Positions 1 to 10,735 of a DNA stretch of 64,000 nt are shown in pieces; positions within the stretch are counted from its first letter, which is position 1; each line of letters begins with the position of its first letter. A program made the translations under genes and the position numbers. This stretch comes from Nomia melanderi. Its lineage: Eukaryota; Arthropoda; Insecta; Hymenoptera; Halictidae. A model generated the notes under the pieces. It saw only the letters and a list, made by a program, of their open reading frames with translations, did no database searches and was not told where the DNA came from. The DNA lies in contig NC_135008.1 in NCBI RefSeq assembly GCF_051020985.1, positions 9,300,001 to 9,364,000 of the forward strand. Direction: 5' to 3'.

Positions 1-2700
1 CGGAAACTAACTGTTTCGTTTAGTAGATTGCCAGGTATCTTACCAACCATACGTGACTCGAACACGACGCGCCGTAAATTTCGAATCTATACCGGTAGCC
101 TTGCTATTTCGAAGTCGCCTTTTCATGGAGCACACGTTACGACCAATATAAAATCGAAGATAACAAAACTAACGTTAATCTTTATGGTTTTCGCTTGAGG
201 GATTGAAGCAAATTTTCCAACGTAAAGTAATTATATACTATACAACCTAAGTTTCTTTCGTTCTTATTAATGTATTCTTAATTATAATTGTGTTTCTGAA
301 TATTACGTGACTTGGTTCATATAATAATCCGTCGCACTCGAAAGTTTTCCGCTAGAAGTGTTCATCATTTTTCGATAAGATACAAACGTAATTCTTTGAA
401 ACTAACTAATCAGAGAACGTATATAAATTAAGAAACATAGCTGGTTTATTTCAATTCAATTTTCGATGCATTATACGGTGTATAATATTAAATCACGAGA
501 TTTTATAATTCTGCTATATCAAATCAAGCGATAACTGAGCATGACTGACATTTACCAATAGATCAACTCAACCGAAGTAAAAAATAAAAAGATACAGTTC
601 CAAGCGAAATTACTTAAGGAAGATTCCGCTGGATCAATTACACTCTCCATTTCCATTCGGTTTGATCGACGCCCGAGCCGCCGCGGCGCAATCCATCAGC
701 CTTCTGAAACAGTTCCTTACGAATAAATCGGCCGAACGTCACGCTCTCGCAGGGTTGCTCGAAGATGCGACCCCATAGGGGATCGCGGCTACTCCATCGG
801 CCTCTATAAATCTTTCCCTAATGACGGCCAGGCTAATTATTTCTAGTCCCGATCCCGACTACGTCTATCGTTATCTCTCCTCCCCCGCCCCCGAAATCGC
901 TTCGGCTGGTTAAATCATCCCTTACCGTAGAGCACGCCATTCCGCGATCGATCATCCGACTCTTACGTCTTCTTCACGGCTAAAAGCGTGCGTTAAAGCG
1001 CAAGATTTAATGGCCGGATAAGTCGTTCCTGGCTTTAACCGCGGTTAAACCACAGAATTCGAAACGTTTATCGATAGGAAGATTCTTGACGCGTTTATCG
1101 TGACTTCACTCACCCTTTCTCTCTTTTCTTTTGACTCCTGATCGATCCAGACAACAAAGGGGGATCATTTTTCGCCTGATTCGCTCGTAAGATTACATCG
1201 TAATTGGTGGAAGATTAACGTTTGCGTATCACGACAGTGAATCTAGGTTTCAGCTAACGTTTGAGTGCAGACGTTTAACAAAGTGTTCGGAGAAGTAGAA
1301 AGTCGCGCATAGGTCTCGGAGAATGTGTCTGGAGAAGTTGAGAATTCTCGTACTTTATTAAGTAAGTTTGGTAAGTTCTAAATCTAGATTTCTTCGATAA
1401 AAGTACGAATGGGAATGATAAACTCCAATGCATGAAATCCGGAATTTAGAGGTTACGAAAGTGTAGGTTCAAATGGCACTCGACCGAGATCAATATTTAG
1501 GAACAGTGTCAGTCACGTGATTTTCATTCTAGTTTTCAACACCATTAATGAATATCTCGCTGTTGTTTGATCTTTAACAACCTTTACAATTGAATGAACT
1601 TGAACGCTGGACTTTTTGCAACCGGCTCGAACCCGCAAAACCATCGCCGCCTTTGCCTCCTTTTGCGGTTTCCTCCTCCCATGAGACCGGCTCCGATCCG
1701 CTGAAACCTTCAACGTTCAGGCGACGCAACTCCCAAACAGCTTAATTCTCTTACCTTGTGAAACGACTTTAAAATTCCCATCTGTAACGTGTGTTTTATG
1801 CTTGGCCAAGGTCAATTAGACTTTGCATATGATAAAAATCAGAAATTTAGTTCGGCTATACAGTTTTTAATCAATTCGAATCTTCTAAGTTTATTTCAAA
1901 TCAAATTAACCGAGTTCCACCTTGTCTCTTACTCATCTTTCAAATGATACAAAAATACATTAGGTTTTGCAGAATAGAAAATTTCAACCCCTATATTTAA
2001 AAGGAAAGAAACAAATTAATTCTGTAAGCTGTTTACTAATTGAGCGTAGACGAAGTCTAAATGTAGACTGCAGCAAATGATCTCTTATAATACAATGGAA
2101 ATAAAATCCTACCCACATCTATAAACAAAGTCCATCCTCAGGAAAAAGAAAGTTTCAAAGAAAATCTCCACCAATCCCAAAGAAATGATGAATTCAAAGG
2201 ATACCTGCAAACACGACAGAAGTCCCTTCCGCAGTGCAGGAACCGCAGCGCAGCAGGTCGCGTAGCCCTGAGGCCGATCATGGTTACGAGCAGCTTGCAG
2301 CTTAACACCTCGCTGACCGGTCACGAGTACGCTCGTGTCTTCACGAGTTGAATTGTACTTGTAATGATATTAATTTATATGTAGAGCAAATATAATTCTC
2401 CGTGAAAACGTTTCACATCGTATTAATTTCAATGATTCAAATCGTTTCAACGTGTATCTAAATAAAGTATCCCTATCAAAATTTTAAAACGATTAGCCCA
2501 TTCGAGACCAATAACCAGGTATCTAACACCCAGCGATGAATACAAGACCATACAAGATCATACAAGCTCGTCCATAAATAAACTCCCGATTAAAACCAGC
2601 ATTAATTGATCTACAACATTAATTCCTCACCTTCCAAATATTCTTCTCCCCGAATTTACAGCATAAATCAACGAGAAAATGACTCCAGCGATCGTGTTTT
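1..2700. other. Non-coding stretch, nothing recognised
   Basis: Mostly AT-rich sequence with a GC-richer block near 640-980 that contains several CGATC-type motifs. The open frames here are short, lack recognisable domains and overlap on both strands. No RNA gene or repeat was identified. Confidence 0.6.
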
Positions 2701-2719
2701 AGAATCGAACCTAGTTTCG

Positions 2720-3073
2720 AACGAGCTGAACAGAATCACCGGTCAGCAAGGTGATAACTTCCCTTTCGACAGAGCGGCGCAGCGTTATCGCGAAAAACTC
2801 GCGGCGGGTGAAACACGGGGCGCTTGCACACACCGCGAACCCCGAACGACGACTGAACATTGACGGACAGGAGGCGAACCGCGGACCTCTGTACGCGTCT
2901 CTCTGTCCAGCCAGCGCAGTTTCGTCCTGTCTCCCGGCGTATCTGCCTCTTTCTCCCTCGTCGCGCGAGTTCTCCGTGGACGTCTTGCCGTCTTCCGGCG
3001 TTCTCGACCCGTCTGCTCCGTCTCTGTCCATCTTTCCCCGCCGAACACCTTTCTTTCTTCAGCAGCGGTGAGT
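2720..3073 (+). other. CpG-rich block ending in a strong splice donor (possible non-coding first exon)
   Basis: A GC- and CpG-dense block with a pyrimidine-rich 3' half ends in CAGCAGCG followed by GTGAGT (3068-3073), a strong donor on the plus strand. An initiator-like GCAGTT lies near 2917. Both strands are open in several frames, which is expected at this base composition, so I make no protein call. It could be the first exon of a non-coding RNA antisense to the formin gene, or a chance donor in a CpG block. Confidence 0.2.
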
Positions 3074-3273
3074 TTGCGGTGTCCCACCGGTTGAAGAGCG
3101 AGTCTTGATTGCCGGCAAGTATTCAGGTGACCGTCCCACTTACCGGAACGGCTTCTCTCGGCGAGCGAGACAGAACTGGACGCGCGAACGACCGGCGACG
3201 GGGGAAGAACGAGCGTCCAGACGGGAAACGATGCCGCCCTGGTTCTACTGGCCCCGGGGGCTGGACGCATAGT

Positions 3274-3310
3274 TTAACCCCTTGTCCTGGGATCTTTTCT
3301 TAAAACTGCG
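3274..3310 (+). repeat. Terminal fragment of a TTAA-flanked miniature element (family 2)
   Basis: TTAA followed by CCCCTTGTCCTGGGAT resembles the CCCCTTGCCCTATGAT terminus of the elements at 31227 and 34116. The rest of the element could not be followed, so this is a remnant or an unrelated match. Confidence 0.35.
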
Positions 3311-3319
3311 TTTGCTACG

Positions 3320-6300
3320 ACTAATATTTCCTCAGGAACAATTTATTGGAAAAGAGGAATACTACGTTTGTCCTATGTCTGCGTTCAGTACAATGGTTAA
3401 GGAGTGGTTTGGAATAATAATCTAATTCCAATTTCCGAGTTCTTGAGGGAGAAAAGGATTTGTGGAATGTTCTTGGGTTAATTGAACGTTAATAATACGA
3501 TTACTGATAGTAATGATTATTAATAATTGATAGAGTTAACTCATTGCCGCATCGTTTTCTTTTAAGACTGAGCTCGTGTAACTTCTGGCTGTCAATAATT
3601 TAGATGAAAAGCGAATAAATATTCCGTTTCATTATAAACGTTTTAGTTTGAAGGTACCTTTATAGTACGATGTAAATATTCTCCTGGCTTATTAAAGAAA
3701 TTTCGAATGAATGAACTATTCGATGTTCGAAAAAAATGTTTCAAGTGGGATTACTTTGTTTCATGAGACATCAGACGTCTTATGATGAACCTAACCATGA
3801 ATTAATTCACACGAGACACTCTTTATGTAACCTATCTTTTTAATGTCACAGAAGTACCTTCAATTATTAAAAACAGAAAGAAAGAAAACAGAAGGAAAAC
3901 GGAAAAACGATACTGAACATTCATATTCTCCATCTCCCTCGTCTCCCTCGCCCCGAGTGAATCCAATTTCACACGTTCCGAGAAGTAAATTCATTATCTC
4001 GCTAATACTGTTTTACATTCTTAAACACACGTTTCTTTCCATTGTCTCGCCAGTGTTTTATAATTAACATCTCCCGTCGGTATAACTCGGTCTCGCGTCT
4101 GGAACAATCGTGCGTTACATCAACGCTGCCCGAATCGCCTCTTTTATCCGCTTGTTCGTCCGCGGGGAGTCCATTGTAATTAAAATCCCCGGTCCCTCGC
4201 GCTTCCCGGCCGACGAATCGCGTTATCGAGAGACCAGGTTAATGAAAGACGCAGAAATAAAGCTCAGCTCGGCAGCCGACAGCTTGCGCTCGACCTACTT
4301 CGCGGACGAAGCCGCGTCTCGGTTGCTCGTTGCGGTTGACACGTTCATTGCCAATATGATCGGCCGCATGTGTGACGATTAGACAGCGGATTCTGTGCGT
4401 TCATAACAGACACGAGTGCACAGAATATAAAACAGAGAAATGTTCGTAACGATTCGAGAATGATATTGTTCCATCTTATTAAGCTTTCCAGAAGAAGGAA
4501 TTAGTTTCCATTTAATCTTTGTGTCCTCAGATCACTAGGAAATTGTTTTGTATAAAGATCCAGTGTCTAGCGATGATGGTGAGATGTCGAGTAGACTAAT
4601 CAGTCATAAGCACTTTTCGTTTAATACTATAACTACCGAACAGTTGAAATTATTCAATTTGTATTTTCTTAATAATCGGAATAATTATGTAATTCCTATT
4701 TTCTTAATTTGGCAACTGTCGATGTACAAGTAGAAATCCAAATTGAGCCATTTGGACATCCGACAGTTCTAATTAAGAATCTGGTTTCATCGACATTCTC
4801 AAGAAAGTCAAGTGCTCAGTGTCGCAGTTACACTATTATCCATTTCACTATCTTAATTACGTTACTAAATATTTTTATGCAATATCATTTCTCTCATTGT
4901 AATTGTCTTCAAGCAATTCGAATGCTCCGGTCATCGGTGACCATGGAAGTCGACACGTTGAATGCGATCCTCGGTTACACCTCCACCGAAGAACTTCGCC
5001 GACAGTTACGAGCGCACCGCGCGGACATGTCGGCGCGGGTCGGGAAATCGAAATAGTTTATCGGCCGGTTTAAACTCCGTCCCGAAACTTCGCTGTCAAA
5101 CGGGACGGCCCTGTTCCCGCGCGGACAGTTCCGGAAGGGCTGTTCCTCTTCGACATTGCACCTCGTGGCCGGCGAAATTCACGCGACGTCAGACAACGCG
5201 AACGAAAGCCTCTGTCGTGCGATAACGCGGGGGAATCCCAGACTAACGGGGTGTCCGTTAACGGGGAAGCCGATTAGTTTCTGGCTTCGAGATCCGCGAG
5301 TTTCAGCGGCGACGGACGTCTTTTGTGCGTGGACGTTGGGAACGTAGGACTGCGACGTGTTACATGACGTGTTGATCGTACTGCAATGGTTTTATCGTAT
5401 GGGATGTTCTGTGATTGGTGTTGCAATGATGAGTGATAACGGTGTTCAAGGAATTTGAACTGTCTCATCTTTTCTGTTATTCTGAAATTCACGGTGCGAT
5501 TTGAGTTAATTTTAAGCTGACAGTTTGTCATATTTTCAAGTTGACATCTTTATGTTTGACACTAGAATTACGGGATAGACGAACAAGACTAATTTCAGGT
5601 TTCAACTTTTGCGATTATTCAAAAGATGTCGAGAAGAAATTTACAATTTTACTATTAGTGGTTAAGTACTAAAGAAACTTGCGGCGATTAATTTGAATAG
5701 AAAATTGAGACGAAGGGTCAATTTATTCTTCGACGGTTTCAGAAACCGGAAAGATCGAGTGGAAGTTCCGTGAAGCGTTAAAGTATCGAAAAGACACGGG
5801 AGAATAGAACGAATCACGATTGAAGCTCGAGTTTAGGAGATAAGGCTTCGGGTGTGGGAGTATCGCAGCGGCCGGTGACAATAGTGGGTGGCTGAATCGG
5901 CCGAGCCACATAGAAGCGTGTGCACGTGCGGCCAGTGTTCATGTTCGCGCCGACTTAGAACACCGATAAGCCGCGTATATTCCAGATAAGAGTAAATCTA
6001 CTGCACCGTACGTGCGTGATTTTTGCGATTGGAATTTTTATTTTCCTACACGGGCAACGAGTTTCCGCGAATCTGACATTCTTTTCATTTCGAATTTAAC
6101 CACGAACTGTGCCCGCTGCGAGGAACATATAAAGATTCAGATAATCATCTGAAGCGAAAGTTTATAAAATGGTCCAGTGGACGTTGAACTTCAAAAATGA
6201 ATTGATGATATATTCAAAGAGGATTATAGAAACCCATAAAGTAAGAATTTTATAACTAGAACACTGTTCAAATATAAATCAAGGCTTGAAATCAAGGGCT

Positions 6301-8741
6301 TACCGTCTAACCCCTTCTCAATACTCAGTTCTCAGCAGTCTTATCATTTTGCAGACAGTCCACTGCAATAAATAAATTCTCTGGGAACAACACCTCAAAC
6401 TTCATCCGAACCTTTCAAGTTCCCACAAAACCACTAAAGGGAAAATTTAGTTATAAGTAGACTACAGACTTTCGTCCACTTGTTGAAAATCTGAACATCC
6501 AAAATAGGAATGCATACGATGTATATTTCTTCTAGGAGGAACTATTTTCTATCGTAGCTGTATTTTCTTCAATTATATTCTTAAAAACTCGGATTTGCAT
6601 ATAGATCCGTAGTCTAGTTCTAACACTCGACTTTTCAAGGACGCAAGAAAAAGAAAATTTAAACACAATGCGAAGGATGTTCGATAAGACGACGGGCACG
6701 CGTTGTCCCGCAAGAACGGTCCCGCGTCCGCATGAACTTTACGTCTGCCGCGTGAATCTAACTTAGTGGCTGTTCGGGCTCTTACGTTGGCGTCTAAACG
6801 AAATTTTACTGGAGTAATAACTGGATCGGCGATTGCCATGAATAAAAACGAGCAGATTACGATCGCAGCTAACGACGGTAGCGCGGATCCCGCGGTGGGT
6901 TCCTCTTCCCGGCGTCCATTGTTTATCCGCGGTTAACCTTTTTCCCCGTGACAGCTTTACTGGCCGCGGAACGGTAAACCGAACCACGAAGTATGGCAAT
7001 TTATTCGTGGAACACGTTATCGACGATAACGTGACGCGCGATTTCGTTTTCGTCAGAGCCCGAGAAACAGGGCCTGACGGGAATACTCAGATATTTTTAA
7101 AAACAAAGAACTTCAGATGCAATTAACCCATTTTTTCTCACAATCGTTTTTTTTTTTAATTTGAAGAAAATGCTTTTCTCTTGTTGAAAATATCTTAGAA
7201 TAATAATGTAATTAATGAAAAATATACAAACACTTCATTAATATGAAAATATTGCTGAATACTTATTTAATAAATGTATTTACTTTTTGAATTTTCTTTT
7301 TAGTTAAAGCTGAAATATTATATAGAATTTTTCAGAATTGAAGAAATAGTAAAATCGTGATTGATTATTTTATTTTTTCAACTTTCTCAAGGTTGTCTTC
7401 TTTAAAGTTGTGTAGCCGCGTTAATAGTTGGTAAATGTAAACAAAATTAAACCACATTATGGTCCGAATGTTTATTTAACTATGTGTATATCTTTTTTTC
7501 CACTATTCGGAGGCAAATACAACCGTATTCGAATTTGTGCATTCATTCGCGCCTACATCCCCGTTCACGTTTCCCCTCGTAAAAAGCGGACCCACCGTGT
7601 AGCGTTTACAGGACTCGTGTTCACCGTTCATAGTTTACGACGCTTCTTCTTTTATGCGAGTCGAACCGCGGGGAAATTTTCGACCGTCGACTCGTCAATG
7701 GCACCACCGAGGGAAAGAGAACGTAAGCTTTCTCTTTCGTGACGGTATTTGCGTTTTTTAATAAACTGTAATTTGTCTTCGCTTTCGAATCTTGGCGTTT
7801 ATGATAAGCTCGCATTTTTCGGTGATTCCGAACTAATTGAAACTCTCTTCCTTTTTTTTACATTGCATGATTCTTCTTGTTTGTTCTCACTCTGCTCCGT
7901 TACTTTCGTTGTATCCAGATTCATCGCGTTATTCTTAGCTTTATTCTTGTTATCATTTCCTTTGTACCAGAGACCCTATTATTATCGTTAACGATAACTT
8001 TAAAATTCGACTGGAAATGGCAACGTTTCATTCGACGACGCGAGAATATTGCGTGGGCACGATGTTCGTTTAATAACATTGAAATTCGATAAATGTTTAA
8101 CGAACAAAGGAATGCTCTTGGATGTAGATTCTTTGAGAAGCGACGAACCAATAAATACATTTGCGCATCGATTAAAGCAAAATGGAAGCGTCCGTCATTT
8201 AAAACGCACACTTGATCAATCACAGTCGTCGATGGAGAACTTGTCATATTACATCGGCTGAAATGAGTTTTCAGCCTTAACGACTCTCTGCTGTTCGAGT
8301 GCCAGCCCCGACAGCACTTGCAATGAAATAGAATACTAGGAAGAGACGCTCTTTCCACGGAATCGACAATGACAAACCAAATAACCGACCCAAGAGATGA
8401 AAACAAAAGTGTGGTAGAAAAAGAGACCTTGTACTGAATATTTTACTCGAGTTTCACATGGAAACGTGCCTTATCATTTTACACTTTTTCCTATAATTTG
8501 AGACTCGTTCGATCTGTTCCACTTATCCACCTCACGACTCATTTCACTTACTCTACCATGCAAAGGTCACGGAACTCATAACTCAGGACTTTTTTGAAAA
8601 GTGTGCTCATTACCCTGAATTATGGACTGAGTAAATCACGCCAGAATCTTTAATTTCAGTTGCCCCAATATTCTATATTGGAATTATGAGTATACGGTAT
8701 TTCAACTTCAAGTACAGTCTGAATTATGAAATATCCAATAT
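3320..8741. other. Non-coding stretch with CpG-rich blocks; nothing recognised
   Basis: AT-rich DNA is interrupted by CpG-rich blocks at about 4080-4380, 4920-5340 and 6660-7080. The open frames in these blocks (for instance 4110-4382 on the plus strand) show no domain I recognise and are not bordered by convincing splice sites. A small perfect hairpin (8-base arms, GGCTGAAA with TTTCAGCC) sits at 8256-8276; it lacks the sequence of the histone mRNA stem-loop. Confidence 0.55.
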
Positions 8742-8987
8742 TTAACCCTTTGCACTCCAGAAGCGTCTCTCAGTCTCCAATCGATTTGACACAGTAAAAT
8801 TTAAAGTTTAATATTTAATATCAAATTTCGCATAATGCATCAATATATGAAGTATCGAAACAAAATAGTTTTCATTCTCAATGCATGATCAATTTCTCGC
8901 TAAGTCAATTTCAAAAAATTTCATCTGCATCTCATTATAGAATACTAAGTATTTCCAGTGAGAAACTTCTGGAGTGCAAAAAGTTGA
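8742..8987 (+). mobile_element. TTAA-flanked miniature inverted-repeat element, family 1 copy
   Basis: TTAA is followed by CCCTTTGCACTCCAGAAG. The other end carries the exact 15-base inverted match CTTCTGGAGTGCAAA (8966-8980), followed by a decayed GGGTTAA (AAGTTGA). The element is about 240 bases, AT-rich and non-coding. The TTAA target with CCC/GGG termini is the signature of piggyBac-type transposons, so I infer a non-autonomous member of that group. Related copies lie at 23351, 40318 and 60620. Confidence 0.75.
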
Positions 8988-9554
8988 GAATGAGATTTTA
9001 AAGCAATGTAATAATTACAGAAGCATGCCTGGCAATCATTGTAAGTTAGCTGGAGGATATTTACTGAAAAAGCGTCCACAGACCAACAGAATCTTTCTCA
9101 GAAACGTTGTGAATTGCAAAACCCGTGAACACCTTGTATATTCTATCCCGATCCGCTTCCTCTTTTCTCTGTTCACCGTGTCCGCCGTCACCGTTGGAAC
9201 ACGTGGCTCGCGCGAGTGCATGTCAGCGTGCAAGTAAGCCGTTTACGGTACTGACCTAGCCTAGAGGCGGTCGAGCGTGCGCTCGGAGCTCTCGAAGGCG
9301 TAGGGTATCGTAATCAGCGACGCCGCGCAGATCCAGAAGACGCCGTTCACCGTGGGAACACGCCACGGGAGGTCACCGGCGAGGATCGTCGTAAAGAGAG
9401 GAAAAGGGAAAAGGAACGGCCGGGAAGGGGAACGAGTCGGTCCAGGTCGGACCGAGGTCTTGGATCCACCGTTAACCCTGCTACAGTCTACGATCGAGGC
9501 GTTACGAGCAGCGATGACGAACTCTGCGAATGCCTGTTTAGGGAGAAACGCATT
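8988..9554. other. CpG-rich block without a supported gene
   Basis: GC-rich from about 9140 to 9550. It contains an imperfect 25-base direct repeat (9183-9207 and 9341-9366) and a 98-codon open frame on the minus strand (9261-9554) with no start codon. That frame is discussed as a finding; it has no acceptor AG where one would be needed, so it is not called as a gene. Confidence 0.5.
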
Positions 9555-9577
9555 TTAACCCCTTGCCCTGTAATGTA
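9555..9577 (+). repeat. Terminal fragment of a family 2 miniature element
   Basis: TTAA then CCCCTTGCCCTGTAATG matches the terminus of the elements at 31227 and 34116. Only the end is present: a family 1 terminus (CCCTTTGCACTCG) begins four bases later, so this copy was probably truncated by that insertion. Confidence 0.5.
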
Positions 9578-10075
9578 TCAACCCTTTGCACTCGATAGGT
9601 GACTCTCACTCACCATTCGATTTCATGCAGTAAAACTATAACATTTGATATTTAACCCTCTGTAGGCCCATGTAACTTTAAAGTTACATATCAGTATATT
9701 GGCATCTTGTTGATTTATTTCATTTTGCACTCGAAGCGGTGAATAAAATTAAGTAATCAGTTAACTTAAACTTGTATAAAAAATATATTCGTTTGATGAA
9801 ATTATTGAAACTATTGAATACATTGTTAATTCGTATTCATATGTGGATATGTATTAATTTTGTATTGCATAGATTTTGTTATAATCATGAACAAAAATTC
9901 GGCCCATAAAGTTTTAATATTATATTCTGTATGACGTATCCATTTGAGAAATATTGAAATAAAATAACTTTGTTCCTCAATGCACGCGCGATTTCTCTTC
10001 GAGTTAATTTCACAAAATAACATCTTTACCTCATCAGAAAATATTTCTAGTGAAAAACTCAACACTTTCTAGTGA
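9578..10075 (+). mobile_element. Nested family 1 miniature elements (partly decayed)
   Basis: A family 1 terminus starts at 9582 after a decayed TTAA (TCAA). A second element start (TTAA, CCCTCTGTAGG) lies at 9653 and a further TTTGCACTCGAAG terminus at about 9724. The downstream part (about 9920-10060) resembles the body of the copy at 8742. The boundaries inside the nest cannot be resolved by eye. Confidence 0.5.
9670..9689. repeat. Perfect 20-base palindrome
   Basis: ATGTAACTTT is followed directly by its exact reverse complement with no spacer. It lies 14 bases inside the TTAA-CCC terminus at 9653, so it is probably the subterminal part of a further miniature element family. Confidence 0.7.
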
Positions 10076-10266
10076 CATACCGACGACATTTTTTTAAACT
10101 GCGTTGACGAGAAATCGCACATAAATTGAGGAACTGAACTACTTTCTTTCAATAGTTCACATATTGATACATTGTATAAAGTTTAATATTAAATATCAAA
10201 CTTTATGCTTTTGTTGTGTCAAATAAATTGGCGATTGAGAGGCGTCTCTGGAGTGCAAAGGGTTAA
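10060..10266 (-). mobile_element. Family 1 miniature element, inverted copy
   Basis: The right end reads GAGTGCAAAGGGTTAA (10251-10266), an intact terminus plus TTAA target. Read on the minus strand, the body matches the copy at 8742 through several AT-rich blocks. Its left end has lost the canonical terminus. It lies tail to tail with the preceding copy, creating a long imperfect inverted repeat centred near 10060. Confidence 0.65.
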
Positions 10267-10361
10267 ACTAGCGACAAATATGTTGAACTGAATTTGACAA
10301 ATCTACACGTTGTTTTCTTTTTTTGAATGTAAATTGGATACCACTGTTCTAACATCGATCT

Positions 10362-10588
10362 TTAACATTAAAACGACCGGGCAGGTCAAAATGATCCATT
10401 CCTGATTTCTTCTTTTTGCAATTATTAAAAAGGTAGCAGCTGTTTTTCTGAGCAGTTATTAGAGAAATTGATGTACCAATACGCAGACTGAATTGTAAGT
10501 CAATTAAAGTTTCAACAGATGCAATCCTGAAGTATCTATAGAGGAATTTCGAAAAGTCAATATAACTGCTCGGTAGTTTTAGTATTAA
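10362..10588 (+). mobile_element. TTAA-flanked miniature element, family 3
   Basis: The 227-base element starts TTAACATTAAAACGACCG and ends in an inverted match (CGGTAGTTTTAGTATTAA), so the termini are about 17-18 bases with a few mismatches. A second, inverted copy at 50670 shares the distinctive internal stretch around CCTGATTTCTTCTTTTTGCA. It has no coding capacity. Confidence 0.7.
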
Positions 10589-10639
10589 TCTTTAGAGTAA
10601 ATGTAGAGATACAATAAATATTAAAGTCTTTTCTTCCGT

Positions 10640-10735
10640 ATTATACAAAGTTTCATATTGAATATCAAAATTTATAATTCTGCGGCATCAAGCTATAGAA
10701 CGATCGAGGGTCACCCCTCGACTGTAAAGGGTTAA
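10640..10735 (-). mobile_element. Family 1 miniature element, right-end fragment
   Basis: The last 95 bases align with the right end of the copy at 10060-10266 (the AAAGTTT-ATAT-GAATATCAAA blocks). They finish in a modified terminus, CTGTAAAGGGTTAA. The left part is missing. Confidence 0.5.

Noticed and set aside
8256..8276. Perfect 8-bp hairpin as a possible histone mRNA stem-loop
   Set aside because: The arm and loop sequences differ from the histone consensus and no histone gene is nearby.
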